This document shows, in pieces, positions 1 through 5,854 of a stretch of DNA of 7,384 nucleotides. Positions within the stretch are counted from its first letter, which is position 1. Each line of letters starts with the position of its first letter. Made by a program: the position numbers and the translations under genes. Location of the stretch: contig CABMPS010000093.1 of assembly GCA_902388545.1 (NCBI GenBank), positions 1 through 7,384 of the forward strand. The letters are read 5' to 3'. The notes beneath the pieces were generated by a model, which worked only from the letters and a program-made list of their open reading frames with translations, was not told the origin of the DNA and searched no databases. The stretch is from an uncultured Collinsella sp. (GTDB lineage Bacteria; Actinomycetota; Coriobacteriia; Coriobacteriales; Coriobacteriaceae).

Positions 1-3
1 ACC

Positions 4-504
4 TTACAATACCATATGCACCGGACAGCTGTTTGCGTCCTCGATGCGCAGGTTGACGCCCGCCACCTCAAGGCCGGTCATCGCGGCAAGGCGCTCGGTG
101 ACACGTGCCTTAACATCGTCGAAGATCGCGGGCGCATAGGCGCCGTACTCGATGATGACGGAGATGTTGACGACCACGCGATTATCGTCGGTGACCTCGA
201 CCGTCACGCCCTTGGTCAGATTCTCGGCACCAAACTGCTCCTGCACAAAGTGCATGAGGTTACCCTTCATGCCCAGAACGTGCGGAACCTCGCGGGTGGC
301 CATGGCAACGATCTTCTCGATCACGCCGTTGGAATAGGTCAGCGAGTCCTCGGACTCATCCGCTTCCTCGTCGTCCTCATCCGTATCGGACTCGGCCTCG
401 ACGAGAGCCTCATCCTCGAGCGTCACATCCTCAGCTTCGGCGACGACCGCCTCGTTCTCCTCGAGCTCGGTATCGGCTACATCGACCTTCGTATTAAAAG
501 CCAT
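4..504 (-). CDS. Asp23/Gls24 family envelope stress response protein
   Basis: This 166-residue protein belongs to the Asp23/Gls24 family of small, abundant cytoplasmic proteins that line the membrane and are tied to cell-envelope stress in Gram-positive bacteria. The Asp23 domain covers about residues 55-155. It contains a GVIEKIVAMATREVPHV segment, alternating valine beta strands around 100-118 (VTVEVTDDNRVVVNISVIIEYG), and an AMTGLEVAGVNLRIED segment near the end. Residues 1-53 form a low-complexity, strongly acidic tail (runs such as DTDEDDEEADESED) that is unusually long. The ATG at 504 has an AGGAGG ribosome site at 509-514. The gene is the last of the amaP-DUF2273-asp23 group and starts 44 bases after the DUF2273 stop. 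In staphylococci AmaP anchors Asp23 to the membrane; the same arrangement is inferred here from gene order. Family assignment is secure, exact physiological role is not. Confidence 0.92.
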   Translation of the reverse strand: MAFNTKVDVADTELEENEAVVAEAEDVTLEDEALVEAESDTDEDDEEADESEDSLTYSNGVIEKIVAMATREVPHVLGMKGNLMHFVQEQFGAENLTKGVTVEVTDDNRVVVNISVIIEYGAYAPAIFDDVKARVTERLAAMTGLEVAGVNLRIEDANSCPVHMVL

Positions 505-519
505 GGTTCCTCCTTATGC

Positions 520-537
520 CTGTCGCGGATGCGACAG
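520..537 (-). promoter_or_regulatory. Intercistronic hairpin just upstream of the asp23 ribosome binding site
   Basis: A perfect 7-base inverted repeat, CTGTCGC and GCGACAG, encloses a 4-base loop. It lies in the 44-base spacer between the DUF2273 gene and asp23, five bases 5' of the AGGAGG site on the transcript. There is no U-tract, so it is not a standard terminator. It could protect a processed asp23 transcript end or shape translation initiation; that role is inference. Confidence 0.45.
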
Positions 538-548
538 TCGAATACATA

Positions 549-926
549 TTAGCGGCCGCTAAACAGACGGCCGAAGAAGTTGACGATCCCGTTCTCGCCG
601 TCGCGAATTTGGCCGATCACAGCGCCGATCAGCACGAAGAATGCAATGACGAGCGTGTCCCACAGGCCCAACGTGAGCACCAACACGGCGAGGATAAAGC
701 CGGCGACGGCGCCGAGCGTGGTGTTGGGATGACGCACAGCATAGCTCCAGATGGCAGCGCCCGTACCCTTGATGAGACCCATAGCCTCGTCAAAATCCGC
801 GGCTGCCGCGTCTTGTAACTCGGTTGCCTCTGCTTTGGAATCAACAGGTTCGCTCGCCGACGTGGCGCTCTGGTCAATCGTCAGGCGCGGCGCACGAGCG
901 GTCTTATCTTGATTGGTATCACTCAC
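549..926 (-). CDS. DUF2273 family small membrane protein of the Asp23 operon
   Basis: A 125-residue integral membrane protein. Residues 1-60 are hydrophilic, Ala- and Glu-rich and probably cytoplasmic. Two tightly spaced hydrophobic segments follow (about 70-88 and 90-107), separated by GLWD, then the motif GAVIGQIRDGENGIVNFFGR and a short basic end. The hairpin-like pair of membrane segments followed by G..IG...D is the pattern of DUF2273 proteins (GlsB-like), which usually sit beside Asp23 and AmaP. I chose the GTG at 926 because a GGAGG site lies six bases upstream and because it overlaps the amaP stop by eight bases, suggesting translational coupling. The longer open frame extending to 1139 lies over amaP coding sequence and has no support. 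Its biochemical role is unknown; a membrane partner in the Asp23 complex is the likely job. Confidence 0.85.
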   Translation of the reverse strand: MSDTNQDKTARAPRLTIDQSATSASEPVDSKAEATELQDAAAADFDEAMGLIKGTGAAIWSYAVRHPNTTLGAVAGFILAVLVLTLGLWDTLVIAFFVLIGAVIGQIRDGENGIVNFFGRLFSGR

Positions 927-1464
927 CGGAAACCTCCACGGTCTGGACGGTAGTCTTGGACGGCAAAAAACGGACGCGCGCGGTCGTACCCGGCGCGCCG
1001 AGCATGGTATCGCAGGCTTCTTCGATGCGCTGCTGCATCGCGGTAGCCAGAGATGCCACGTCCTTATCGTCAAGCGCGATAGCCTCGACCTTAAAACGGA
1101 CGTGCGAATCGTCGGGGCCTTGGACGCGGGCCTCGACATGCTCGACCATCACGCGGTCGTCGCGCTCGGCAGCAACCCTGGCGCACGAAGAAAGCGCCGC
1201 AAGGGTAACCTCGATATTGCGCTCCCCCGCCGGATGCACGCAGGACGGTTCGCGACGAGCGAACATCAGGCGGAAAAAGCTTACCAGCACGCCGATCGCC
1301 ACGACGCCGGCGCACGCCGTCACGACGATGCACGGCATGGGGTCGCGCATCAGCAGCATAAAGCGATACGTATACGGCCCCCAAAACTGGCAGACAAGCG
1401 TACCCAGTGCCACGATAGTGGCGGCAAGATACACGATCGCTAGGGCTCGTTTGAGTACGCGCAC
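919..1464 (-). CDS. amaP: AmaP-like alkaline shock response membrane anchor protein
   Basis: A 181-residue membrane protein. Two membrane segments lie near the N-terminus (about residues 6-27 and 43-68), followed by a basic FARR stop-transfer region and a soluble domain of about 110 residues with alternating beta/alpha character (NIEVTLAALSSCARVAAE, HVRFKVEAIALDDKDVASLA, RVRFLPSKTTVQTVEVSGE). This architecture is that of AmaP, which anchors Asp23 to the membrane. Position supports the call: it is the first gene of a three-gene unit with a DUF2273 gene and asp23, and its TGA overlaps the next start by eight bases. The start is GTG at 1464, with an AAGGGAG site six bases upstream. Sequence identity to characterised AmaP is probably low, so the assignment rests on topology plus neighbourhood. 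Confidence 0.8.
   Translation of the reverse strand: MRVLKRALAIVYLAATIVALGTLVCQFWGPYTYRFMLLMRDPMPCIVVTACAGVVAIGVLVSFFRLMFARREPSCVHPAGERNIEVTLAALSSCARVAAERDDRVMVEHVEARVQGPDDSHVRFKVEAIALDDKDVASLATAMQQRIEEACDTMLGAPGTTARVRFLPSKTTVQTVEVSGE
933..937 (-). promoter_or_regulatory. Ribosome binding site fixing the DUF2273 gene start
   Basis: GGAGG on the minus strand, six bases before the GTG at 926. It lies inside the 3' end of amaP and supports the GTG start over a longer upstream reading frame. Confidence 0.75.
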
Positions 1465-1514
1465 GCGGCGCTCCCTTCAAATCTCGGCTCTCGAAATGCA
1501 GAACGGTTCGCATC

Positions 1515-1520
1515 ATTATA
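1515..1520 (-). promoter_or_regulatory. Predicted promoter -10 box of the amaP-DUF2273-asp23 operon
   Basis: A consensus TATAAT reads on the minus strand about 50 bases before the amaP GTG. The hexamer at 17-base spacing (TAGAGC, 1538-1543) matches the -35 consensus at only three positions, so the promoter may need an activator or another sigma factor. The box is embedded in the U-tract of the yebC terminator. Confidence 0.5.
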
Positions 1521-1561
1521 AAAGAGCCGGGTCCGGTGCTCTACGCACGCGGATCCGGCTC
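1517..1561 (-). terminator. Rho-independent terminator of yebC
   Basis: On the minus strand, GAGCCGGATCCG (1561-1550) pairs with CGGACCCGGCTC (1535-1524), giving 12 positions with one A-C mismatch. An inner GTGC/GCAC extension caps the stem with a five-base loop, and TTTTAT follows directly. It lies about 70 bases after the yebC stop, so it should end the yebC transcript before the amaP operon. Confidence 0.8.
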
Positions 1562-1630
1562 ATCTATTCCACGAGGCTTGCATGCTCGCTTCATTATGCC
1601 CAGATATGCACGGCTCAATCCGTGCTGGCG

Positions 1631-2437
1631 CTACTCCTCCTCGAGGGCAGCGATGACCTCGTCGGTCATGTCCATGGTGCTGTAGACGTCCTGGACGTCG
1701 TCGAGCTCCTCAAGACGGTCGATGAGGCGCTGGACCTTCTTGGCGTCGGTACCAGAGACCTCGGTCGGGGTGGTCGGGACCATGGTGGTCTCGGAACCCT
1801 TGACCTGGACGCCCTGCTCCTCGAGCGCCTTGGAGACAGCCATGACGTCGTTGGCAGCAGTCCAGACGATCCACTCCTCGCCGGCATCCTCGTAGTCCTC
1901 GCCACCGGCCTCGGCGATGGCCATCATGAACTCATCCTCGTCACCGGCAGCACCGTTGGCGATCATGGTCTCCTTCTTGGCGTTCTCGTCCAGGATCTCC
2001 TTGGCGACGACGATCTGGCCCTTGCGCTCAAATTGGAAGGCGACGGAGCCGGAGGTGCCCAGGTTGCCACCAGCGTGGGAGAAGGCGGAACGGACATCAG
2101 CGGCGGTACGGTTGCGGTTGTCGGTCAGGCAGTCGACGTAGACGGCAACACCGGCGGGACCGTAGCCCTCGTACACGATGTTCTCGTAGACGGCGGCGTC
2201 AGCACCCGAACCAAAAGCCTTGTCGATAGCGGACTTGATCTTGTCCTTAGGCATGGACTGAGCCTTGGCCTTGGCAACGGCAGCGGCGAGGCTGGCGTTG
2301 TTCTCGGGCAGCGGGTCGCCGCCGAGACGGGCAGCAACGGTGATGTTGCGGCTGAGCTTGGAGAAGAGGGCGGAACGCTTGGCGTCCTGCGCGCCCTTAC
2401 GATGCTTGGTTGTGGCCCACTTAGAGTGTCCGGACAT
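1631..2437 (-). CDS. yebC: YebC/PmpR family regulatory protein
   Basis: A 268-residue member of the YebC/PmpR (TACO1) family. Members have been described as transcriptional regulators and, more recently, as factors helping ribosomes through difficult stretches such as polyproline. The N-terminal hallmark SGHSKWATTKHRKGAQDAKR is at residues 2-21. It is followed by KLSRNITVAARLGGDPLPEN (28-46), KAKAQSMPKDKI (56-67), YEGYGPAGVAVYVDCLTDNRNRTA (about 89-112), and the late TMVPTTPTEV and LEELDDVQDVY motifs. It is some 20 residues longer than a typical YebC of 240-250. The extra length falls mainly in the 146-165 region and in a C-terminal acidic tail. The ATG at 2437 has a TAGGAGA site five bases upstream. 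Flanking genes run the same way but are separated by gaps of about 165 bases, so it is probably transcribed alone. The usual ruvC neighbours are not in the window. Confidence 0.96.
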   Translation of the reverse strand: MSGHSKWATTKHRKGAQDAKRSALFSKLSRNITVAARLGGDPLPENNASLAAAVAKAKAQSMPKDKIKSAIDKAFGSGADAAVYENIVYEGYGPAGVAVYVDCLTDNRNRTAADVRSAFSHAGGNLGTSGSVAFQFERKGQIVVAKEILDENAKKETMIANGAAGDEDEFMMAIAEAGGEDYEDAGEEWIVWTAANDVMAVSKALEEQGVQVKGSETTMVPTTPTEVSGTDAKKVQRLIDRLEELDDVQDVYSTMDMTDEVIAALEEE

Positions 2438-2486
2438 ACGTGTCTCCTATCGGTTTCGACCTAAAGCCCAGCGCAGATGCTCGGGC

Positions 2487-2492
2487 AATATA
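2487..2492 (-). promoter_or_regulatory. Possible -10 box for yebC
   Basis: TATATT on the minus strand, about 50 bases before the yebC ATG, is the best -10-like hexamer in the 167-base gap. No convincing -35 lies 16-18 bases upstream, so this is tentative. A second weak candidate (TATCAT) lies some 20 bases further upstream. Confidence 0.3.
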
Positions 2493-2568
2493 AACAAACG
2501 TCGTTATGATATACCTACTGGCCTGCAAGATAAACCCCAAAATGAAGGCGTCGTGATGATGGCCCCTT

Positions 2569-2606
2569 TGGTGCAGCAAAGAAACCTGACCCCAATGCAC
2601 CAGGTT
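2569..2606 (-). repeat. Decayed GGGACAGG-core palindromic repeat (copy C)
   Basis: TGGTGCA (2569-2575) and TGCACCA (2596-2602) form a perfect 7-base inverted repeat. The loop carries the core as GGGGTCAGG on the minus strand, one base from the core of the intact copies. Read on the minus strand it shares AACCTG, then GGG(A/T)CAGGTTT(A/C)TTT, with copy A at 4809-4847, which argues for common origin. A second hairpin, AACCTG/CAGGTT (2606-2601 with 2588-2583), overlaps the stop codon of the upstream membrane-protein gene and could act as a weak terminator. Confidence 0.55.
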
Positions 2607-4788
2607 AGGACCAGAGGAAGTCACTGCGGGTGACGGTGGCGCCGATGGCGAAGGGCATGCAGGCGATGACCGGATACAGGTAGCGCATGTAGGTCGAGCC
2701 GTTGCACGGACCAATCAGGCACACGGCGAGCACGCCCAACAGCGGCACCCAGATCGCCAGCGCACGCCATGAATGACGACGCAGCAGGTAGACCACCACG
2801 GCGATCATGATCCACACATAGGTGGCCGAGCTCATGGTGAGCGAAATAAACGGGATGCGCTGCACCGCCACACGGTACAGATTGATCAGGTGGTCGCACC
2901 AGCGCACCACGTTGCTGTCAACCGGATGGAAGTCGAAGTACTTGAGGTTGTCGGGACGCGCCATGATCTCGGCACTACGCGCCGTGCTGTAGACCCAGGC
3001 ATCGCGCGCGCTCGGATAAAAGTAGCCGTAATAGTTATTGATGAGCGCCGAGATATAGCACTCGTGATCCTTTTTGAACATCTGCGCCCAGACCTCAAAA
3101 TAGGCCTTGATGTCCTCCTGCGAGGCGTACTCGTTAAAGCAGTTCTTGACGGCATCCGACTTATCCGGGTTGTAACGGCGGCCCAGATTCTCGTACTTGA
3201 GCACCCGGTCGATCACGGCGCGCTCCTCGTCGGTCACCAAGCCGTCGCAAGGAGCCTCCACGATGGTGCCGTCCTCCTTTACCGTGGGGTTGACGCCCGA
3301 GTTGAGGCCGTCGTGCTTTTGGACGAAACGAGCCGTCTGTTGGAACGGAATCGAGAGGATTTCGCGTTTGGAGCCGGGCGTAATGTCGTGCGCCGGCATA
3401 AAGACCTTGGTGAAGTACATATTAGAGGCAAGGCAGAGTGCGAGCACCGCGAGGACGCCAACCCAGCGGAAGCGCGGCGTGGCGCATGAGACCGCGGTGC
3501 CCGTCTGCTTAGCCGCACGACGGGCGACATGTACATCCCATGCGCAAAACGCCGCCGCAATCACGCAGGCCGCCAACGGAAAGACCAGACCGCCATTGCG
3601 CAAAAACGTGGAACCCATGGCAGCCAGCGCAAGCAACAGCCAGTCGTGGCGCGCAAAGAGCACGGGCCTCTGTTCGCCCGCACGCTCGGCATTGGCATCA
3701 CGACGGGGCAAGCCACATGCCACGAGCTTGACGGTCTGTACCAGCAGCACCAAAAACGCGTCGGCAAAGAGCACGTCTTTGGTGAGCAACGCCGCGTAGT
3801 TAGAGAACATCGGCATAAACGCAAAGAACAGCAGGATCGCACCGCGAACCGGCAGGCTCACGCCCAGTTTGCGCAGCGACGAGACGGAATAGGCCATGCA
3901 GGCGGCCGTAATGACGAACTGAGCGCAGGTGTAGATGGCAAGCCCCGCATTGGCGCTGTTAAAGACCGAAAGCCCCAGCTGCACGCACGAGCCGATGATA
4001 GCCGTGTGCACGACCGGGTGATGCCCGTTGAGCAGGACATTGGGGTTGAGTAGGCGCAGGTAGTCGCTCGTGCCGTTGGGATAGTTGAACCACTGGCGAA
4101 TCTGCGCACCCGTATCTCCCATAAAAAGGCCGGGCAGCGAAGCGATGAGCGTGGGCGCCCAGGCGATCATAAGCACCAGGAAGGGCCCGGCAAAGGGATG
4201 GGCCGAGAGCACGGCGTGAGCCACACGCCATACGCGGCCAAAGTGCGCTTCGGAAAACGGAATGCGCCGAGAGCTCAGCCAATCTAGACACTCAAAAGCC
4301 AGGTAGAAGGCAACGATCGCCAAGAGCATCCAGCCCGCGCCGCCAATCCAGGCACAGATGATGCGGGCCTTGTCGCCAAGAACAATCTCGGCCGAGTCGG
4401 TGAGGTCGTAGCTGCGGCCGAACACCATGCAGATGGCGAAAAACAGCGACGGCAGAATGATCGACGGGCGCCAGGTGTCGCCACGGCCAAAGAATACGTA
4501 GCGAAACGGCAGCGTGAGCAGGCAGGCAAGCGCAAGCAGCATGACCGCGTCGGTATGGCCGGCAAACGAGAGGAGCACCTCGTAGCACACGTACAGCATG
4601 CCCGAGGCTTTGGGGTCAATCGCCAAGACTGCGTTGCTCGACACCGGGGCGGGATCGATGGAAAACGCCGTGGTCGCCAACAGCGCGAGCAGAAATGCGA
4701 TGAGCGTCTGCTTGGCGGGGTAGCGCTTAAACCAGACGATGCGGGCAGCGTCGCGCGCAGCCGTTGTGGAGAGGTCGGAATCCTTCAC
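2605..4788 (-). CDS. GT-C type polytopic membrane protein, DUF6020-like
   Basis: A 727-residue protein with many hydrophobic segments (roughly 12-14). These include about 27-44, 82-100, 108-124, 143-164, 200-220, 283-305, 314-330, 336-355, 382-392, 402-417, 442-456, 655-669 and 676-693. A hydrophilic segment of about 180 residues (460-640) probably lies outside the cell. Visible motifs are PGLFMGDTGAQIRQWF (219-234), NGHHPVVHT (254-262), TKDVLFADAF (336-345), FLRNGG (395-400), SIPFQQTAR (479-487) and MRYLYP (701-706). An acidic residue in the first large loop, an HHP motif and a late RYxYP are typical of GT-C enzymes that use lipid-linked sugars. The overall pattern matches proteins annotated DUF6020. 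Donor, acceptor and activity are unknown. The start is GTG at 4788 with only a weak AAAGG site 11 bases upstream, and repeat copy A lies directly before that site. No glycan gene cluster surrounds it. Confidence 0.72.
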   Translation of the reverse strand: MKDSDLSTTAARDAARIVWFKRYPAKQTLIAFLLALLATTAFSIDPAPVSSNAVLAIDPKASGMLYVCYEVLLSFAGHTDAVMLLALACLLTLPFRYVFFGRGDTWRPSIILPSLFFAICMVFGRSYDLTDSAEIVLGDKARIICAWIGGAGWMLLAIVAFYLAFECLDWLSSRRIPFSEAHFGRVWRVAHAVLSAHPFAGPFLVLMIAWAPTLIASLPGLFMGDTGAQIRQWFNYPNGTSDYLRLLNPNVLLNGHHPVVHTAIIGSCVQLGLSVFNSANAGLAIYTCAQFVITAACMAYSVSSLRKLGVSLPVRGAILLFFAFMPMFSNYAALLTKDVLFADAFLVLLVQTVKLVACGLPRRDANAERAGEQRPVLFARHDWLLLALAAMGSTFLRNGGLVFPLAACVIAAAFCAWDVHVARRAAKQTGTAVSCATPRFRWVGVLAVLALCLASNMYFTKVFMPAHDITPGSKREILSIPFQQTARFVQKHDGLNSGVNPTVKEDGTIVEAPCDGLVTDEERAVIDRVLKYENLGRRYNPDKSDAVKNCFNEYASQEDIKAYFEVWAQMFKKDHECYISALINNYYGYFYPSARDAWVYSTARSAEIMARPDNLKYFDFHPVDSNVVRWCDHLINLYRVAVQRIPFISLTMSSATYVWIMIAVVVYLLRRHSWRALAIWVPLLGVLAVCLIGPCNGSTYMRYLYPVIACMPFAIGATVTRSDFLWS

Positions 4789-4808
4789 AGTCCAAAGAGC
4801 CTTTCTAG

Positions 4809-4847
4809 AAACCTGCCAAAAAGGGACAGGTTTATTTTGGCAGGTTT
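4809..4847 (+). repeat. GGGACAGG-core palindromic repeat (copy A)
   Basis: Perfect 13-base inverted arms, AAACCTGCCAAAA (4809-4821) and TTTTGGCAGGTTT (4835-4847), enclose a 13-base loop containing GGGACAGG. The motif CAGGTTT occurs in both the loop (4827-4833) and the distal arm (4841-4847), so AAACCTG can pair with either. It lies just upstream of the weak ribosome site of the GT-C-like gene. It resembles bacterial REP elements; family identity was not searched. Confidence 0.8.
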
Positions 4848-4888
4848 TATCTGGGGAAACGTTACGGTTCTGTCATCGTTGCCCAGCG

Positions 4889-4925
4889 AACCACCACAAA
4901 GGTGCCTGTCCCCTTTGTGGTGGTT
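4889..4925 (-). repeat. GGGACAGG-core palindromic repeat (copy B), inverted relative to copy A
   Basis: Perfect 14-base arms, AACCACCACAAAGG (4889-4902) and CCTTTGTGGTGGTT (4912-4925), enclose TGCCTGTCC. The core GGGACAGG reads on the minus strand, opposite to copy A, 41 bases away. The last two bases of the arm supply the first two bases of the lgt stop codon. The stable stem at the end of lgt may stabilise or end its transcript, although no U-tract follows. Confidence 0.8.
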
Positions 4926-5745
4926 AGGCGTCGAGGTAGATGCGCTGGGGGCGATTGCGGTGTCGGGCGAAGATGATGAGCGCCAGGCCCGCAATAACGA
5001 GCGGAAGGCTCAGCAGCTGACCCATCGTGATGACGCCGCCCAGCAGATAGCCAAGCTGGGCGTCGGGCACGCGCACGAACTCGACGAGGAAGCGAACGAT
5101 ACCGTAGCCCATCACAAAGACGCCCATAAACGTGCCTTGGGGCAGTAGCGGCTTTTTGCGGCTGAGCACCTGCAGAATGCAAAAGAGCACGATGCCCTCA
5201 AGAAATGCCTCGTAGAGCTGGGAAGGGTGACGCGGCATCTCGCCCGCAGTCCCGCCAAAGATCACACCCCAGGGCAGATCCGTGGGCTTGCCCCACAGCT
5301 CGCCGTTGACAAAGTTGGCGCAGCGCCCCAGGCACAGGGCCAGCGGAGCGCCGATGACGGCAAGATCGGCCAGAGTCCATGCATCGAGCTTGTACATACG
5401 GCACACGAGCACGCCGCCGATGATGCCGCCCACCAGGCCGCCGTGGAAGCTCATGCCGCCCTCATTGGTGGCAAAAATCTCGAGCGGATGCGCCCAGTAG
5501 TAGCCATCGCCATAAAAGACGACATAGAACAAGCGAGCTCCGATAATGAGGCCAAAGACCACACCGACCACGACGCTCGTCAGGTCGTCGATCGTAATGT
5601 CGAAACCCCAACGGCGCTGCGTGCGGTACATGACGACCGCCGTGAGCAGGGCGCCGACCACATAGGCCAGACCGTACCAGTAAATCGTGATGGGCCCCGC
5701 CGAAATGGCGACGGGGTCAAGCATATGGTAGAGGTCGTTGAGCAT
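4924..5745 (-). CDS. lgt: Prolipoprotein diacylglyceryl transferase Lgt
   Basis: Lgt transfers a diacylglyceryl group from phosphatidylglycerol to the lipobox cysteine of prelipoproteins, the first step of lipoprotein maturation in the cytoplasmic membrane. The 273-residue product has about seven hydrophobic segments and the family's key motifs. These are GGMSFHGGLVGG (97-107, with the conserved His101), the signature LGRCANFVNGELWGK (139-153, Arg141 and Asn144), RHPSQLYEA (172-180), and YGIVRFLVEFVRVPD (214-228). A late GQLLSLP segment is also typical. I place the start at the ATG at 5745, because an AGGGGG site precedes it by six bases and the residues upstream in frame look non-coding and overlap a terminator-like stem. 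The TAA at 4924-4926 borrows two bases from repeat copy B. Length and motifs are normal for the family. Confidence 0.97.
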   Translation of the reverse strand: MLNDLYHMLDPVAISAGPITIYWYGLAYVVGALLTAVVMYRTQRRWGFDITIDDLTSVVVGVVFGLIIGARLFYVVFYGDGYYWAHPLEIFATNEGGMSFHGGLVGGIIGGVLVCRMYKLDAWTLADLAVIGAPLALCLGRCANFVNGELWGKPTDLPWGVIFGGTAGEMPRHPSQLYEAFLEGIVLFCILQVLSRKKPLLPQGTFMGVFVMGYGIVRFLVEFVRVPDAQLGYLLGGVITMGQLLSLPLVIAGLALIIFARHRNRPQRIYLDA

Positions 5746-5751
5746 ATCGAT

Positions 5752-5757
5752 CCCCCT
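5752..5757 (-). promoter_or_regulatory. Ribosome binding site fixing the lgt start
   Basis: AGGGGG on the minus strand, six bases before the ATG at 5745. It favours this start over an in-frame upstream start at 5805, which would add 20 residues translated from the terminator-like stem. Confidence 0.7.
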
Positions 5758-5767
5758 GCTCCCTACA

Positions 5768-5805
5768 TACAAATGCGGCCGCGGGCCTTGCGCTCGCAGC
5801 CGCAT
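5768..5805 (-). terminator. Likely terminator of the NifU-like gene, upstream of lgt
   Basis: A 33-base hairpin at 5773-5805: on the minus strand ATGCGGCTGCGAGC pairs with GCCCGCGGCCGCAT with one T-G wobble and one A-C mismatch, around a five-base GCAAG loop. TTTGTATG follows, a short and interrupted U-tract. The stem is very GC-rich and lies about 50 bases after the NifU-like stop, so it probably ends or attenuates that transcript ahead of lgt. Confidence 0.6.
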
Positions 5806-5854
5806 ATTTGGGCGTAACGTCTATGCGGAGTATGCCGTCCGCAGCTTTCGCATC

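Noticed and set aside
549..1139. A longer 196-residue version of the DUF2273 protein.
   Set aside because: The extra residues are out-of-frame amaP sequence, and a good ribosome site precedes the GTG at 926.
824..2464. A 546-codon open frame on the plus strand, antisense to yebC, amaP and the DUF2273 gene.
   Set aside because: It is a GC-rich shadow: it lies across three well-supported minus-strand genes, its product is low complexity without a recognisable domain, and no initiation signal was seen.
2773..4053. Several plus-strand open frames of 170-240 codons antisense to the membrane-protein gene.
   Set aside because: Their products are rich in Arg, His and Ala with no domain pattern, as expected from the reverse frames of a GC-rich gene.
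4924..5805. A longer 293-residue version of Lgt.
   Set aside because: The extra 20 residues would come from the terminator-like stem; the ATG at 5745 has a proper ribosome site and matches the family's usual N-terminus.
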